Shown one piece after another: positions 1 through 7,733 of a DNA stretch of 48,838 nt. Origin of the DNA: an uncultured Collinsella sp. (GTDB lineage Bacteria > Actinomycetota > Coriobacteriia > Coriobacteriales > Coriobacteriaceae). Numbering within the stretch: position 1 is the first letter of the stretch; each line of letters opens with the position of its first letter. The DNA lies in assembly GCA_958433005.1 (NCBI GenBank), contig CAUAWV010000014.1, positions 1 to 48,838 of the forward strand. The letters are read 5' to 3'. Under the pieces are notes generated by a model. The model was given only the letters and a program-made list of their open reading frames with translations, was not told the origin of the DNA and did no database searches. A program made the translations under genes and the position numbers.

Positions 1-93
1 CACACCATGAGGACACGTGCGCGCGCCCCAACACCCCAAAACCACAGCCTGTTCGCTTTACAACATGCAAACATGCGTTCGATAATAGGAGGC

Positions 94-432
94 ATGGAAT
101 ATCGACAGACAGATGGCAAAACTCGGCGCGTGCACAAGCAGTATGTGGACGTCGTGGCTCGCATCCTCGCGGGCGGACAGGTCGTGCCGGTCACCGTCTG
201 CTGGGTCGACGGTCGTTGCTTTACGATTGACGAGATTGTCTCGACCACTGGGTTTGGCCTGACGGTTCACGGCATTCGTACGGCAACCTATAAGGTGCGT
301 TTTGGCGGGCACGCGACCGAGTTGTATCTGGAGGACCAGGCGCGCGAACGGCCGGACGGCTCGCAGGCCCACGTGATGCGTTGGTGGGTCTGGGCGTTTG
401 ACCGCACGCTCGAGGGCGAGCGCCGTAGGTAG
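94..432 (+). CDS. Unassigned small protein (start uncertain)
   Basis: I do not recognise this protein. From ATG 94 it is 112 residues, soluble, with a compact central region (WVDGRCFTIDEI, then a mixed beta-rich stretch) and a basic C-terminus. No signal peptide or membrane segment is visible. The start is unclear: AGGAGG at 87-92 lies only one base before ATG 94, which is too close for an ordinary ribosome binding site, while in-frame ATG 73 and GTG 130 have no better signal. The reading frame stays open upstream almost to the window edge. It is followed by 84 bp without a gene before the Bax-inhibitor gene. Coding status is likely from codon use; the function is unknown. Confidence 0.55.
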   Translation: MEYRQTDGKTRRVHKQYVDVVARILAGGQVVPVTVCWVDGRCFTIDEIVSTTGFGLTVHGIRTATYKVRFGGHATELYLEDQARERPDGSQAHVMRWWVWAFDRTLEGERRR

Positions 433-516
433 GGACGCACGGCGTTCGGGTACAATGGTAGGAATCTTGTCATCTGCTGCGCCGTCATTCGCGGCGCTTT
501 TTGAAAGGACGAAGCT

Positions 517-1212
517 ATGAACGATATCCAGGGCTATCAGAACGGCCCCGTCGAGACCGGCGCAAGCCGCGCCAAGGAGATGTCGCCGCGCGCGTACAAT
601 CTCGCCATGTCTGCCCTGATCTTCTTGGGCTTTTGCGCCATGGGCGCCGGCGCCTACTTTACGAGCACCATGTCGTTTGCGCGCATGATGATGAGCGGCG
701 CCGCCCTGCCGCTGGTTTTTGGCTCGTTTATCCTGACCATTGTCGGCATCGTCATGATGTCAGCTGCCGCCAGCAAGCAGTCCGTGGGCCTGTCCCTTGT
801 GGGCTACGTAATCTTTGCGAGTACCTTTGGCCTGACCGCGTCGTTTGGCCTTGCCAACTACGACCTGCCCACCATCAACACTGCCTTTATCGCCACGGCC
901 GCCATCACCTTTGTCTTTGGCGCCTTGGGCGTGACGTTCCCCAAGTTTTTCCAGCGCGTATATGGCATCGGTTTTGGCATTCTGCTCGCCACGATTCTGG
1001 TTGAGATCGTGCTGATGTTCATGGGCGTCTCGCAGACCATCACCGACCTGATCGTGATCGTGGTGTTCGCCGGCTTTATTGGTTACGACACCTATGTTGC
1101 CACGACGGTGCCACCCACGCTGCCCAATGCGGTGCTCATGGCGTCCAACCTGTTCGTGGACATTATCAACGTGTTCCTGCGCATCCTGAACATCCTCGGT
1201 CGTCGCGACTAG
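517..1212 (+). CDS. Bax inhibitor-1/YccA family membrane protein
   Basis: 231-residue integral membrane protein with about seven hydrophobic segments from residue 28 to near the C-terminus. The C-terminal signature fits the BI-1/YccA (UPF0005) family: a GFIGYDTYVA segment followed by NLFVDIINVFLRILNILG. Family members are membrane proteins linked to calcium leak (BsYetJ) or to modulation of FtsH proteolysis (YccA); which applies here cannot be seen. The N-terminal ~25 residues are hydrophilic. AAAGGA at 503-508 is well spaced from ATG 517, and tacaat at 451-456 is a possible -10 element. The gene stands alone and ends before a clear terminator. Confidence 0.88.
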   Translation: MNDIQGYQNGPVETGASRAKEMSPRAYNLAMSALIFLGFCAMGAGAYFTSTMSFARMMMSGAALPLVFGSFILTIVGIVMMSAAASKQSVGLSLVGYVIFASTFGLTASFGLANYDLPTINTAFIATAAITFVFGALGVTFPKFFQRVYGIGFGILLATILVEIVLMFMGVSQTITDLIVIVVFAGFIGYDTYVATTVPPTLPNAVLMASNLFVDIINVFLRILNILGRRD

Positions 1213-1258
1213 CGGCGAGTTGCAGCGGTGCTTGCCGCGTGCGTAAATCAATGCGAAA

Positions 1259-1284
1259 GGCGGTCCTTCGGGGCCGTCTTTTTT
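1259..1284 (+). terminator. Intrinsic terminator after the Bax-inhibitor gene
   Basis: An 8-bp stem (1259-1266 with 1271-1278, two G-U pairs) closed by a TTCG tetraloop and followed by six T residues. It sits 46 bp after the stop codon. Confidence 0.85.
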
Positions 1285-1349
1285 GTACGTGGCGGGGTAT
1301 CATGGATGGGAAAAACCGAAAGCGGCAGCGACAGGAAAGGTGACCACTC

Positions 1350-2480
1350 ATGGCAGATGTCGACAACAGGAACCGTAACCGCAGGCCCAACCGCGCGGGA
1401 CAGCCCAACCCCAAGCGTGAGGCTCGCGCAAAGGCCGCCGAGCGCCACGTGGCGGCTGTGTCCGAGGCGTGTGCCAAGGATATCGAGCGCTCGCTTGCCG
1501 GCGTTCGCGAATTCGACGGTATGCCTGCCGGCTTTGTTGCGGCGATGAAGGCCAAGGTCCAAGCGGCTGCGGTTGCCGAGGAGCCGGTTGCCGAGGAGTC
1601 TGAGTCCGCCGAGGTCGAGGCCGCTGAGGTTGCGTCCGTCGAGACCGAGGTCACGGACGAGTCTGCGCCTGCCGAGGAACCCGCAGAGACCGAGTCCGCG
1701 CCTGCCGAGGAGCCCGCTCCGACCCTGCCCGAGGTCACCGTGCTTGATGCCTCCGCCACGCAGGCCATTCTGGACAACGGCCGTGGCTATGCGCAGTTTT
1801 GCGACATGGCAGTGCTCGCCTTTGCCTCGTTCACCAACCCGGGTGGCGGCTACATCCAGGGCTATCTGGGCCAGGAGGCTACGCTCTGCGCCGATTCGTA
1901 TCTGTACAACGTGCTCGACAAGCAGCGCAAGTGGTATGGCGAGAACCGTCGCCGCAATATCAACTGCGAGCTCTACCGCAACCGTGCGCTGGTAGTGCCT
2001 GCGGTGCGTTTTGACCGCAACCACGTGCATGCGTATGCCGATGTGATCGTGGCCGCCGCGCCCAATGCCAAGCGCGCACGCCAGGAGTACCGCGTGAGCG
2101 ACGATGCGCTGCTGGACGCGCTGCGCGACCGTATCCGCTTTGTGCTCGCCATCTGCGACGAGCTGGATCGCGAGAAGCTCGTACTGGGCGCTTGGGGCTG
2201 CGACAACAACGGTTTTGATGCCGAGGCCGTGGCCGAGATTTTCCGCAAGGAGCTCGCATCGGGCGACTTCAAGGTCAAGCAGGTCTTCTTTGCTGTGCCC
2301 TCTACGCGCTGGGATGAGGACTTCGCCAAGTTCGAGCATGTGTTGGCAAGCTTCCCCGAGCGCAACGAGGAGTCCTATGCCCAGGTTGCCGCCCGCGCTG
2401 CGGCCGCCCGTGCCGCCGAGCAGGCTCAGGCCGCTGCCGAGGACGATGAGGACGATGACGATTGGCGCAAGTACCTGTAA
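1350..2480 (+). CDS. PARG-like macrodomain protein (TIGR02452/DUF2263 type) with an altered catalytic motif
   Basis: 376 residues in three parts: a basic N-terminal segment (1-35), an Ala/Glu-rich low-complexity region (about 72-130) and a macrodomain-like region (about 135-345), then an acidic tail ending in a run of Asp. The macrodomain carries NPGGG followed by seven residues and QEA, matching the GGG-X6-8-QEE loop of bacterial-type poly(ADP-ribose) glycohydrolases, and a conserved LVLGAWGCDNNG segment. The family removes ADP-ribose from proteins. The second Glu of QEE, catalytic in characterised PARGs, is Ala here (codon gct), so activity may be lost or changed while ligand binding is kept. 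The gene has its own Shine-Dalgarno (aggaaagg) and terminator. Family assignment is fairly firm; activity is doubtful. Confidence 0.75.
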   Translation: MADVDNRNRNRRPNRAGQPNPKREARAKAAERHVAAVSEACAKDIERSLAGVREFDGMPAGFVAAMKAKVQAAAVAEEPVAEESESAEVEAAEVASVETEVTDESAPAEEPAETESAPAEEPAPTLPEVTVLDASATQAILDNGRGYAQFCDMAVLAFASFTNPGGGYIQGYLGQEATLCADSYLYNVLDKQRKWYGENRRRNINCELYRNRALVVPAVRFDRNHVHAYADVIVAAAPNAKRARQEYRVSDDALLDALRDRIRFVLAICDELDREKLVLGAWGCDNNGFDAEAVAEIFRKELASGDFKVKQVFFAVPSTRWDEDFAKFEHVLASFPERNEESYAQVAARAAAARAAEQAQAAAEDDEDDDDWRKYL

Positions 2481-2505
2481 ACGGTGCTCGTGATGCGATA
2501 TACCG

Positions 2506-2539
2506 AGCCGACGGGAGAGGCTGCTCCTGTCGGCTTTTT
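2506..2539 (+). terminator. Intrinsic terminator after the macrodomain gene
   Basis: A 12-bp stem with one G-T wobble (2506-2517 with 2524-2535), loop aggctg, followed by a T run. It ends 20 bp before the next start codon. Confidence 0.85.
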
Positions 2540-2558
2540 ATTGAGTGGGGAGCTTACG

Positions 2559-3218
2559 ATGAAAAACGTTCTGTGCTTTGGTGACAGCAACACCTATGGT
2601 TACGATCCGGCGGGCATGCGCGACGGTACCGCGGTGCGCTATGCGCAGGATGTGCGCTGGTGTGGCGTGGTCCAACGTGACTTAGGCGAGGGCTGGCATG
2701 TAATTGAAGAAGGCCTCAACGGCCGCACGACGGTACGCGACGACATGTGTCATCTGGACACTAACCTCAACGGCATTCGCGCGCTCCCGATGCTGCTCGA
2801 GGCTCATAAGCCGCTGGACGCCATTGTGATCATGCTGGGCACCAACGACTGTAAGACGGTCTTTAACGTGACAGCTTCCGATATCGCCCGTGGCGCCATG
2901 GCGCTGATTCGCGCCGTCCGCGCGTTTCCGTGGACCGACGCTGCGCCTTGCCCGCGCATCCTGCTGATGGCTCCTATCAAGATCAAGCCGCAGATCGCCG
3001 ATGTATATATGACCGATTTTGACGAGCGTTCCGTCGAGGCATCTGAACATTTTGGCGAGTACTATGCGCACGTGGCCGAGCAGTTTGGCTGCGACTTTTT
3101 GAATGCCGCCGAGTTTGCCGAGCCGGGCGATATCGACTATCTGCATATGATGCCCGAAAGCCACGAGAGCTTGGGACATGCCGTGGCAGCCAAGCTCCAA
3201 GAGATGCTCGGTGAGTAG
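2559..3218 (+). CDS. SGNH/GDSL-family hydrolase
   Basis: 219 residues from ATG 2559, preceded by the Shine-Dalgarno tggggag. SGNH blocks are visible: CFGDSNTYG at residues 5-13 (nucleophile Ser in block I), GLNGRTT (block II Gly), MLGTNDC (block III Asn) and a C-terminal DYLHMMPESH (Asp/His of block V). No signal peptide is seen, so it is a cytoplasmic esterase, deacetylase or arylesterase-like enzyme; the substrate is unknown. The closest recognisable type is the bacterial TesA/arylesterase-like group. It stands alone between two terminators. Confidence 0.85.
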   Translation: MKNVLCFGDSNTYGYDPAGMRDGTAVRYAQDVRWCGVVQRDLGEGWHVIEEGLNGRTTVRDDMCHLDTNLNGIRALPMLLEAHKPLDAIVIMLGTNDCKTVFNVTASDIARGAMALIRAVRAFPWTDAAPCPRILLMAPIKIKPQIADVYMTDFDERSVEASEHFGEYYAHVAEQFGCDFLNAAEFAEPGDIDYLHMMPESHESLGHAVAAKLQEMLGE

Positions 3219-3230
3219 CGCGACCCCAAG

Positions 3231-3267
3231 CCACCGCAAAGGGGACAGGCACCTTTGTGGTGGTTTT
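3231..3267 (+). terminator. Long-stem terminator after the GDSL hydrolase gene
   Basis: A 12-bp stem with one non-Watson-Crick pair (3231-3242 with 3252-3263), loop ggacaggca, followed by TTTT. It begins 12 bp after the hydrolase stop codon. Confidence 0.75.
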
Positions 3268-3297
3268 GCCCGGGTAAACGAACGGATTGGCTGCCAT

Positions 3298-3909
3298 ATG
3301 GGCATGGACGAGCTCATCGACCTCTTTGCCGAGGGCGATGAGCTCGTCTCCAATACCGCTTTTGAGGATTTGGATCTTGCCTACGACGTGGCGAACGGCG
3401 CGACCTTCGATGGCGTTGTGTTCCGATCTTGCGAGTTCGATAGCGTTGACTGGAGCGGCTCGACGTTTCGCGACGTGGTGTTTCGCGGTTGCCGCTTTAT
3501 CCGCTGCAACATGGAAGGCTGCTGGCTCAGCCGCTGCGACTTCGTTGACTGCTCGGCACCGGGACTCAACTTGCTCAAGGCGCGCCTGTCGAGCGTGTCG
3601 TTTGGATCGTGCGATTTGAGCTATGCGAACCTTTCGGAGGGACGCATTGGCCCTATGACAGCATGCGATACACGTCTGAGAGAGGCTGCGTTTCAGGGTG
3701 CCAAGCTGGGTCAGATACGCCTGGATGGCTGTGACCTGACGCGTGTTGATGTGTTCAAGACGTCGCTTTCCGGCGTTGATGTGTCGCGCTGTACATTTGC
3801 AGCGCCCGTTGTTTCGGGCGATTACCATGAGTTGCGTGGCTTGACGGTCAATGCCGAGCAGGCGCTGGCACTCTCGGGTTTGTTGGGAATTCAACTCGCC
3901 GACGAATAG
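3298..3909 (+). CDS. Pentapeptide-repeat protein
   Basis: 203 residues from ATG 3298 (MGMDEL; ATG 3304 is also possible). From about residue 20 to 165 it shows tandem A(D/N)LXX-like pentapeptides, for example AFEDL, ATFDG, CEFDS, STFRD, CRFIR and CDLSYANLS, predicting a right-handed quadrilateral beta-helix. The repeats are Cys-rich at the i-1 position. Such proteins act as scaffolds or DNA mimics, and some (Qnr) protect gyrase; nothing here shows which. No secretion signal. It is the last chromosomal gene before the prophage. Confidence 0.85.
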   Translation: MGMDELIDLFAEGDELVSNTAFEDLDLAYDVANGATFDGVVFRSCEFDSVDWSGSTFRDVVFRGCRFIRCNMEGCWLSRCDFVDCSAPGLNLLKARLSSVSFGSCDLSYANLSEGRIGPMTACDTRLREAAFQGAKLGQIRLDGCDLTRVDVFKTSLSGVDVSRCTFAAPVVSGDYHELRGLTVNAEQALALSGLLGIQLADE

Positions 3910-3945
3910 GCGCTCTGGTCCTTTGCTCGACCGCTATCTAAAATC

Positions 3946-4010
3946 AAACCGTCGCAACATTTAATGATTTTTCGCGTTTGCACGATTTTCATCGAATGTT
4001 GCGACGGTTT
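3946..4010. terminator. 65-nt long-stem hairpin, probably a bidirectional terminator
   Basis: A perfect 16-bp inverted repeat (3946-3961 with 3995-4010) separated by 33 nt. T runs follow on the plus strand (tttttgg) and a shorter T-rich tract on the minus strand. It would end the pentapeptide gene and, before phage insertion, thiD reading from the right. A second weaker stem (gtagcctg with caggttac, 4021-4047) follows. Confidence 0.6.
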
Positions 4011-4056
4011 TTGGTGCAAAGTAGCCTGTCTCTTTTTGGCAGGTTACTGGCTATTT

Positions 4057-4068
4057 AGTACTGCCACA
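4057..4068. other. attL core of the prophage
   Basis: The 12-bp sequence agtactgccaca is repeated exactly at 40647-40658, where it overlaps the thiD stop codon. It lies 44 bp from the end of the integrase gene, as expected for a phage attachment site. Bases on either side differ between the two copies, which sets the core at 12 bp. Confidence 0.8.
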
Positions 4069-4111
4069 ACTAACTGCGTGCCATCTACCTGCGGCTTTGC
4101 GGGGGAATATC

Positions 4112-5239
4112 CTAACTTATCCCAAGCGCGTCGAAGGCGGCGCGGACGACCTGCTCGGCGGTGGGGCGGATATAGTGCCGTCCCGACACGCCGGGAAGGG
4201 CGTGGCCCATCAGCATCTCGATGAGGTCCCACGGCAGACGAAGCTCGACCTCCGCTATCGTACGCCACGAGTTGCGCAGGTTCGACCACGGGATGTGCTC
4301 GATGCCGCGGGCGGCGCAGAGTTTCCGCCAGCGGTCGTTGCAGATGCTCCGGTTCATGGGCAGTCCGTCGCCCCGGTCGCTCAGCCACTCGCGGCCCTCG
4401 GCGGCCCGCGCCGCCGCTATCTCGACGAGGCGGTCGGCGGCCTGCGGCAAGATCACGACGGTGCGGGCGGACTTGGCGGTCTTGAGGGCGCCCACCGGCT
4501 CGGTGCCGGACTGCTGCATCTGGCGGCAGATGTCGGCGGAGGCGAGGACGGTGCCGCTGCGCTCCCAGTGCAACACCTCCTCGGTGCGGACGCCCAGCGA
4601 CTCGCCCGAGCGGCAGGAGCCGAAGCACGCGAGGATGAACGCGGGCTCCAGGGGGTTGCCGCGCAGCACGTCGAGGACGCCCAGGGCCTCGTCGAGGGTG
4701 TAGACGCGCTTTGAGCGCTCGCGTGTCTTGCGGGTGGGCATGGTGTACCTGACGCTGGCGGCGAACGGGTCGAGCGGCAGGCGGATGAAGGTCGAGACGC
4801 AGGCGTAGACCTTGCGCAGGGTGAGCAGGGCGGTGTCGGCGGTGGCGGCGGGAAGTGTCAGCAGCCAGTCCTGCAGCTCGACGGCGCGCAGCTGGTCGAC
4901 GGGCATTGCGCCCCAGCGGGGTCCGACGTAGTTCCTCCACGAGCGCAGCACGAGGTCGCGGGTGTTGGGGGCGAGGGTTGCCGCCTCGACCTGTGCGGCC
5001 ATCTTGGGGACGAGCCACGTCTCGTAGGCCTTGGCTATGGTTGGCACGGGGGCGTCGTCGGCGTGCTCGACGTGGATGCGGTCCAGCTCCGCGCACGCCT
5101 CGCGGTAGGTGCCGTACACGGTCTTGGTCTTGCGCCTGCGGCCCTGCGGCGTGTTCTGCATCCAGCGCAGGACGTACTTCTTGCCGCGCCTCATCTCGGT
5201 CACGGAGCCCCAGACGCGGCGGCGCTGCTTCTTTGTCAT
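4112..5239 (-). CDS. int: Phage tyrosine recombinase (integrase)
   Basis: 375 residues. The N-terminal part (1-55) resembles an arm-binding domain rich in basic residues, followed by a core-binding SAM-like domain (about 65-165) and a catalytic domain (about 175-370). Catalytic residues visible are R210 (SCRSGES), K253 (ALKTAKSART), R322 (SNLRNSW), H346 (LMGHALPG) and the nucleophile Y356 (GRHYIRP). The His of the usual HxLR box is Ser here, a tolerated variation in some integrases. Its 3' end faces attL only 44 bp away. It should integrate the phage into thiD and, with a directionality factor, excise it. ATG 5239 has a weak Shine-Dalgarno; a later start is possible. Confidence 0.95.
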   Translation of the reverse strand: MTKKQRRRVWGSVTEMRRGKKYVLRWMQNTPQGRRRKTKTVYGTYREACAELDRIHVEHADDAPVPTIAKAYETWLVPKMAAQVEAATLAPNTRDLVLRSWRNYVGPRWGAMPVDQLRAVELQDWLLTLPAATADTALLTLRKVYACVSTFIRLPLDPFAASVRYTMPTRKTRERSKRVYTLDEALGVLDVLRGNPLEPAFILACFGSCRSGESLGVRTEEVLHWERSGTVLASADICRQMQQSGTEPVGALKTAKSARTVVILPQAADRLVEIAAARAAEGREWLSDRGDGLPMNRSICNDRWRKLCAARGIEHIPWSNLRNSWRTIAEVELRLPWDLIEMLMGHALPGVSGRHYIRPTAEQVVRAAFDALGIS

Positions 5240-5578
5240 ATAATCAGATCCGTTCAGATCGCGGGCTTATTCTCCGTTTCGCCCGGTTCTGACTCCGGCC
5301 CCGTCTCACGTTCCAAAGTGCAGGGGCCGTCTCCTTAGTCTCGGGGCCGCGGCATCAGCCTGCGGTCCCGAGATTTTTCGCTTTCATGGGCATCACCTCC
5401 CTAGATGTAGACGCATGGAATCTCGCCCTCGACGGTCGATTTGAGCTTGAACGGGGCGGCCTTTTCTGTCTTAGTTCGGCCGCGGCCCCCAATCTCCACA
5501 ACGTGTTCGGTTTACATTTCGCCGCGATGGGGCGACAATCTGATTAGCTCATCCACCGTGTGTGTGAAGGAGTCCTCT

Positions 5579-5608
5579 GGAGGCGCCCAAACAGCGCCTC
5601 CTGCTTTT
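5579..5608 (+). terminator. Terminator-like hairpin in the integrase-GIY-YIG gap
   Basis: Perfect 8-bp stem GGAGGCGC/GCGCCTCC with loop ccaaaca, followed by TGCTTTT. Confidence 0.55.
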
Positions 5609-5644
5609 AGAGCTAGCCCTTTGCTTACAGCTCAGGACGTGGCC

Positions 5645-5673
5645 AGCCTCGGAGCCGAAATCCGGGGCTTTTT
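5645..5673 (+). terminator. Terminator-like hairpin abutting the GIY-YIG gene end
   Basis: Stem AGCCTCGG/CCGGGGCT with one T-G pair and a 9-nt loop, then TTTTT. It ends 3 bp from the stop codon of the minus-strand gene beyond it. Confidence 0.55.
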
Positions 5674-5675
5674 CT

Positions 5676-6965
5676 TTAGGCGAGCGGGTGGAAAATGCCC
5701 CTCTCGCGCAACTTCTCGCTCGTCCGGTACTGTTCGGCGTCGGGCACGCTGTGGAACTCGACGGTCTTGTCGTAGTTCGCCTTGACGACCTCCTCGATCT
5801 CATCGAGCGACACACGGAAGAACTCCCTGCGCTGGTTGACTATGTTCACCTTCCTGTCCTCGAAGGCCCGGTGCAGCGCCGCTTCGAGCTTCGGGGCGTC
5901 ATCGCAGAAGATGAGCGCGTGCACGTCGAAATTGAACGGGACGGACGCGTCTCCGAGCTCGCGGATGCGGTCCATCGGCTCAAGGCGCCTCGTCATCCCG
6001 ATCTTGTAGACGCCCTCACCGAATGAGCCGATGTTGGAGATTACGTATACGAAGCCTGCCTTCTGGTTCGCCTCTCGGTAATCGACATCCGACACTGCCC
6101 TGTCCACGTCGTCGAGCTTCGCCTTGAGCTCCGCGGCCTTCTCCTCGAGATCGGCGCGCTCGTCGTCGCCGGCATCCTTCAGGCGTGCCGAGACGTCCTT
6201 GTACGCCTTGAGGTACTGGGAGCGCTCCTTCTCGAGCTTCTTGCGTTCGGCCGCTATCTCGCGCTCGAGCTTCCGGGCCTCGCGCTCCTGCTCGCGGGCC
6301 TCGCGCAGCGCCTCCTTCTCCTCCTCTTTCTCCTGTGCGAACTCGAAGGCCAGCTGGACCTCCTCCTGCTTGAGGAGGACGTATGCGGCGGGGATGGATA
6401 TGCCGATGGTCTTGCCGTTGCGGTTGATGGCTGCGGCCGACTTCTCGATTCTCTCGAGCGAGCGCTCGACGTTGGTCGCCTTGACTTTGCGCACGATTTC
6501 GTCGCACTCGCCGTTGTACGCCATCATGAGCAGCTTCGAGATTTCGCGGACCATCGCCTTGCCCTTCGAGGCGCTGCCGTTGACCGTCCAGGACGTCTTG
6601 TCCGCGGCCTTGCTGAAGCTCTTGACGGCCTCCTTCTGTTTCCTGCGGCATCGGTCGAGGGCGTCCTTGTAGTGAGTCGAGTCGGCGAAGTCGAAGCGCG
6701 GGCGGTACAGGCCGAACTCCTCGACCAGCAGCTCGTCATCGAGGACGCGCGACTTGGACTCCTTTGCCTTGACGATGGCATCCAGTTTGCCGTTCTGCTG
6801 CTCCAGCTTCTCGAGCGAGGCCTTCTCCTCCTCGATTCTCTTCCTGAGGCCCTCGGCCTCGCGCCTGAGCCTATCCGCGTCCGCCATCTCCGGCGTGAGC
6901 ATGGACTCGAGCTCCTCTACCCGCTGCTTGTACTCGGTCGCCTTGAACATGTCCCTGAAAGCCAT
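5676..6965 (-). CDS. DUF4041 / GIY-YIG (T5orf172-type) phage protein
   Basis: 429 residues. A coiled coil (about 10-75) is followed by a DUF4041-like region (about 80-210) containing KAMVREISKLLMMAYNGECD, a second charged coiled coil (about 210-295), and a C-terminal T5orf172/MUG113-type GIY-YIG domain (about 303-390) with GFVYVISN, VYKIGMTRR, SVPFNF, a LEAALHRAF helix and REFFRV. The family is widespread in temperate phages beside the repressor. A nuclease role is implied by the GIY-YIG fold, but the target is not known. It is transcribed with the repressor upstream (18-bp gap), so it is probably expressed in the lysogen, which would fit a role in prophage maintenance or exclusion of other phages; that part is inference. 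Confidence 0.85.
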   Translation of the reverse strand: MAFRDMFKATEYKQRVEELESMLTPEMADADRLRREAEGLRKRIEEEKASLEKLEQQNGKLDAIVKAKESKSRVLDDELLVEEFGLYRPRFDFADSTHYKDALDRCRRKQKEAVKSFSKAADKTSWTVNGSASKGKAMVREISKLLMMAYNGECDEIVRKVKATNVERSLERIEKSAAAINRNGKTIGISIPAAYVLLKQEEVQLAFEFAQEKEEEKEALREAREQEREARKLEREIAAERKKLEKERSQYLKAYKDVSARLKDAGDDERADLEEKAAELKAKLDDVDRAVSDVDYREANQKAGFVYVISNIGSFGEGVYKIGMTRRLEPMDRIRELGDASVPFNFDVHALIFCDDAPKLEAALHRAFEDRKVNIVNQRREFFRVSLDEIEEVVKANYDKTVEFHSVPDAEQYRTSEKLRERGIFHPLA

Positions 6966-6983
6966 CGGTTCGCCTTTCTGTCT

Positions 6984-7616
6984 CTAATACCTCTTGACCT
7001 CGCTGGCCTGGTGCCACTTGACGACGCCCCGGAAGCTCACGCTGGCGTTCTCCGGATCGTCGAACACTATGTCGGTGTAGCCGTCCTCGTAGCTGTCCGG
7101 CGACAGCACGAGGGTCGACGCCCCGCGGTAGTAGCTTCTAAGGATCATCTCGCCGTTGTACTCGGCCGCCACGGCGTCGCCGTTGCGCGGTTCGCACCTG
7201 GGGGAGAGCAGTGCGTTCTCGCCGTCGGCAAACCTGCGATTCATGCATGAGCCGCGCACGCGCATGAGGTAGGCGTCCGGGTCGTTGACGCGCTCGAGGA
7301 CTGAGATCGGCACGTCAGCGACCTCGTCGGGACCGAATTCATCGGTGAACTCGCCTGCGTGCCCGGCGACGAGCACGGGCAGAGTCACGTACTGGGCGCC
7401 GTTGGGGCGCACGTGCTCCGGGGTCTCTCCCATTAGGTCGGCTGCGCTCGTTCCAAGAAGTTCGGCAAGCTGCCCTAACTTGGTTAGGCGAGGCTTTGCC
7501 CGACCGTTTTCCCATGCTCCGATGGCCGCTGCTGACACGTCGAGCTTTTCGGCGATGTCTAGCTGGGTCAATCCTGCTTTTATGCGTAGCGACCGAAGCT
7601 TCTCACCAAATTCCAT
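6984..7616 (-). CDS. Lysogeny repressor: XRE HTH plus S24-like domain with a replaced catalytic dyad
   Basis: 210 residues from ATG at 7616, chosen for the AGGAGG just upstream. Residues 5-60 form an XRE helix-turn-helix (LTQLDIAEKLDVSAAAIGAWENGRAKP). Residues about 80-205 form a LexA/CI-like S24 domain. At the nucleophile position the usual G-D-S-M is G-S-C-M (Ser to Cys), and where the general-base Lys is expected the sequence reads MILRSYYR (Lys to Arg). An Ala-Gly pair suitable as a cleavage site (VAGHAGEF) remains. The domain probably still dimerises but may not self-cleave under RecA. It faces the Cro-like gene across a shared promoter region. Confidence 0.88.
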   Translation of the reverse strand: MEFGEKLRSLRIKAGLTQLDIAEKLDVSAAAIGAWENGRAKPRLTKLGQLAELLGTSAADLMGETPEHVRPNGAQYVTLPVLVAGHAGEFTDEFGPDEVADVPISVLERVNDPDAYLMRVRGSCMNRRFADGENALLSPRCEPRNGDAVAAEYNGEMILRSYYRGASTLVLSPDSYEDGYTDIVFDDPENASVSFRGVVKWHQASEVKRY

Positions 7617-7733
7617 AGTGCCTCCTAACTGGGTCGCTTTTATCCTAAGCAAAAATAATTTTGGTTTAAAGAAAAAAGTAATTGTGGTTCGACCCAAATT
7701 AGATTATGATTAGGTCAACGAAAGGAGGAACGG
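7617..7733. promoter_or_regulatory. Divergent early promoter/operator region
   Basis: An AT-rich 117-bp gap between repressor and Cro-like gene. Rightward promoter: TTGTGG (7682-7687), 17-bp spacer, TATGAT (7705-7710). Leftward, TAGGAT with an upstream TTTAAA at 17 bp is a weaker candidate. Inverted copies of GGGTCG (7631-7636) and CGACCC (7690-7695) bracket the region and are candidate operator half-sites. Confidence 0.65.

Larger units (their letters stand above)
5240..5675. other. Non-coding stretch with four strong hairpins
   Basis: No gene I can support lies in these 436 bp. There are four stem-loops: 5296-5329 (7-bp arms), 5340-5372 (imperfect long arms, followed by ATTTTT on the plus strand), 5579-5601 (perfect 8-bp GGAGGCGC/GCGCCTCC arms, then TGCTTTT) and 5645-5669 (8-bp arms, then TTTTT). 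The last three have the form of intrinsic terminators reading rightward, although no plus-strand gene precedes them. On the minus strand a Shine-Dalgarno (gggaggtgatg) precedes a 10-codon frame, MKAKNLGTAG, whose end runs into the 5340-5372 hairpin. Small regulatory RNA or antitermination and att-arm functions are possible. Confidence 0.5.

Noticed and set aside
4044..5096. Long Arg-rich open frames opposite or overlapping int and other GC-rich genes
   Set aside because: High GC keeps non-coding frames open; composition is Arg/Ala/Pro-rich without domains, and the known gene occupies the other frame.
5602..5620. tgcttttagagctagccc resembles the start of a CRISPR guide scaffold
   Set aside because: Only a short chance match; it is the T run of a terminator hairpin, with no repeats, spacers or cas genes in the window.
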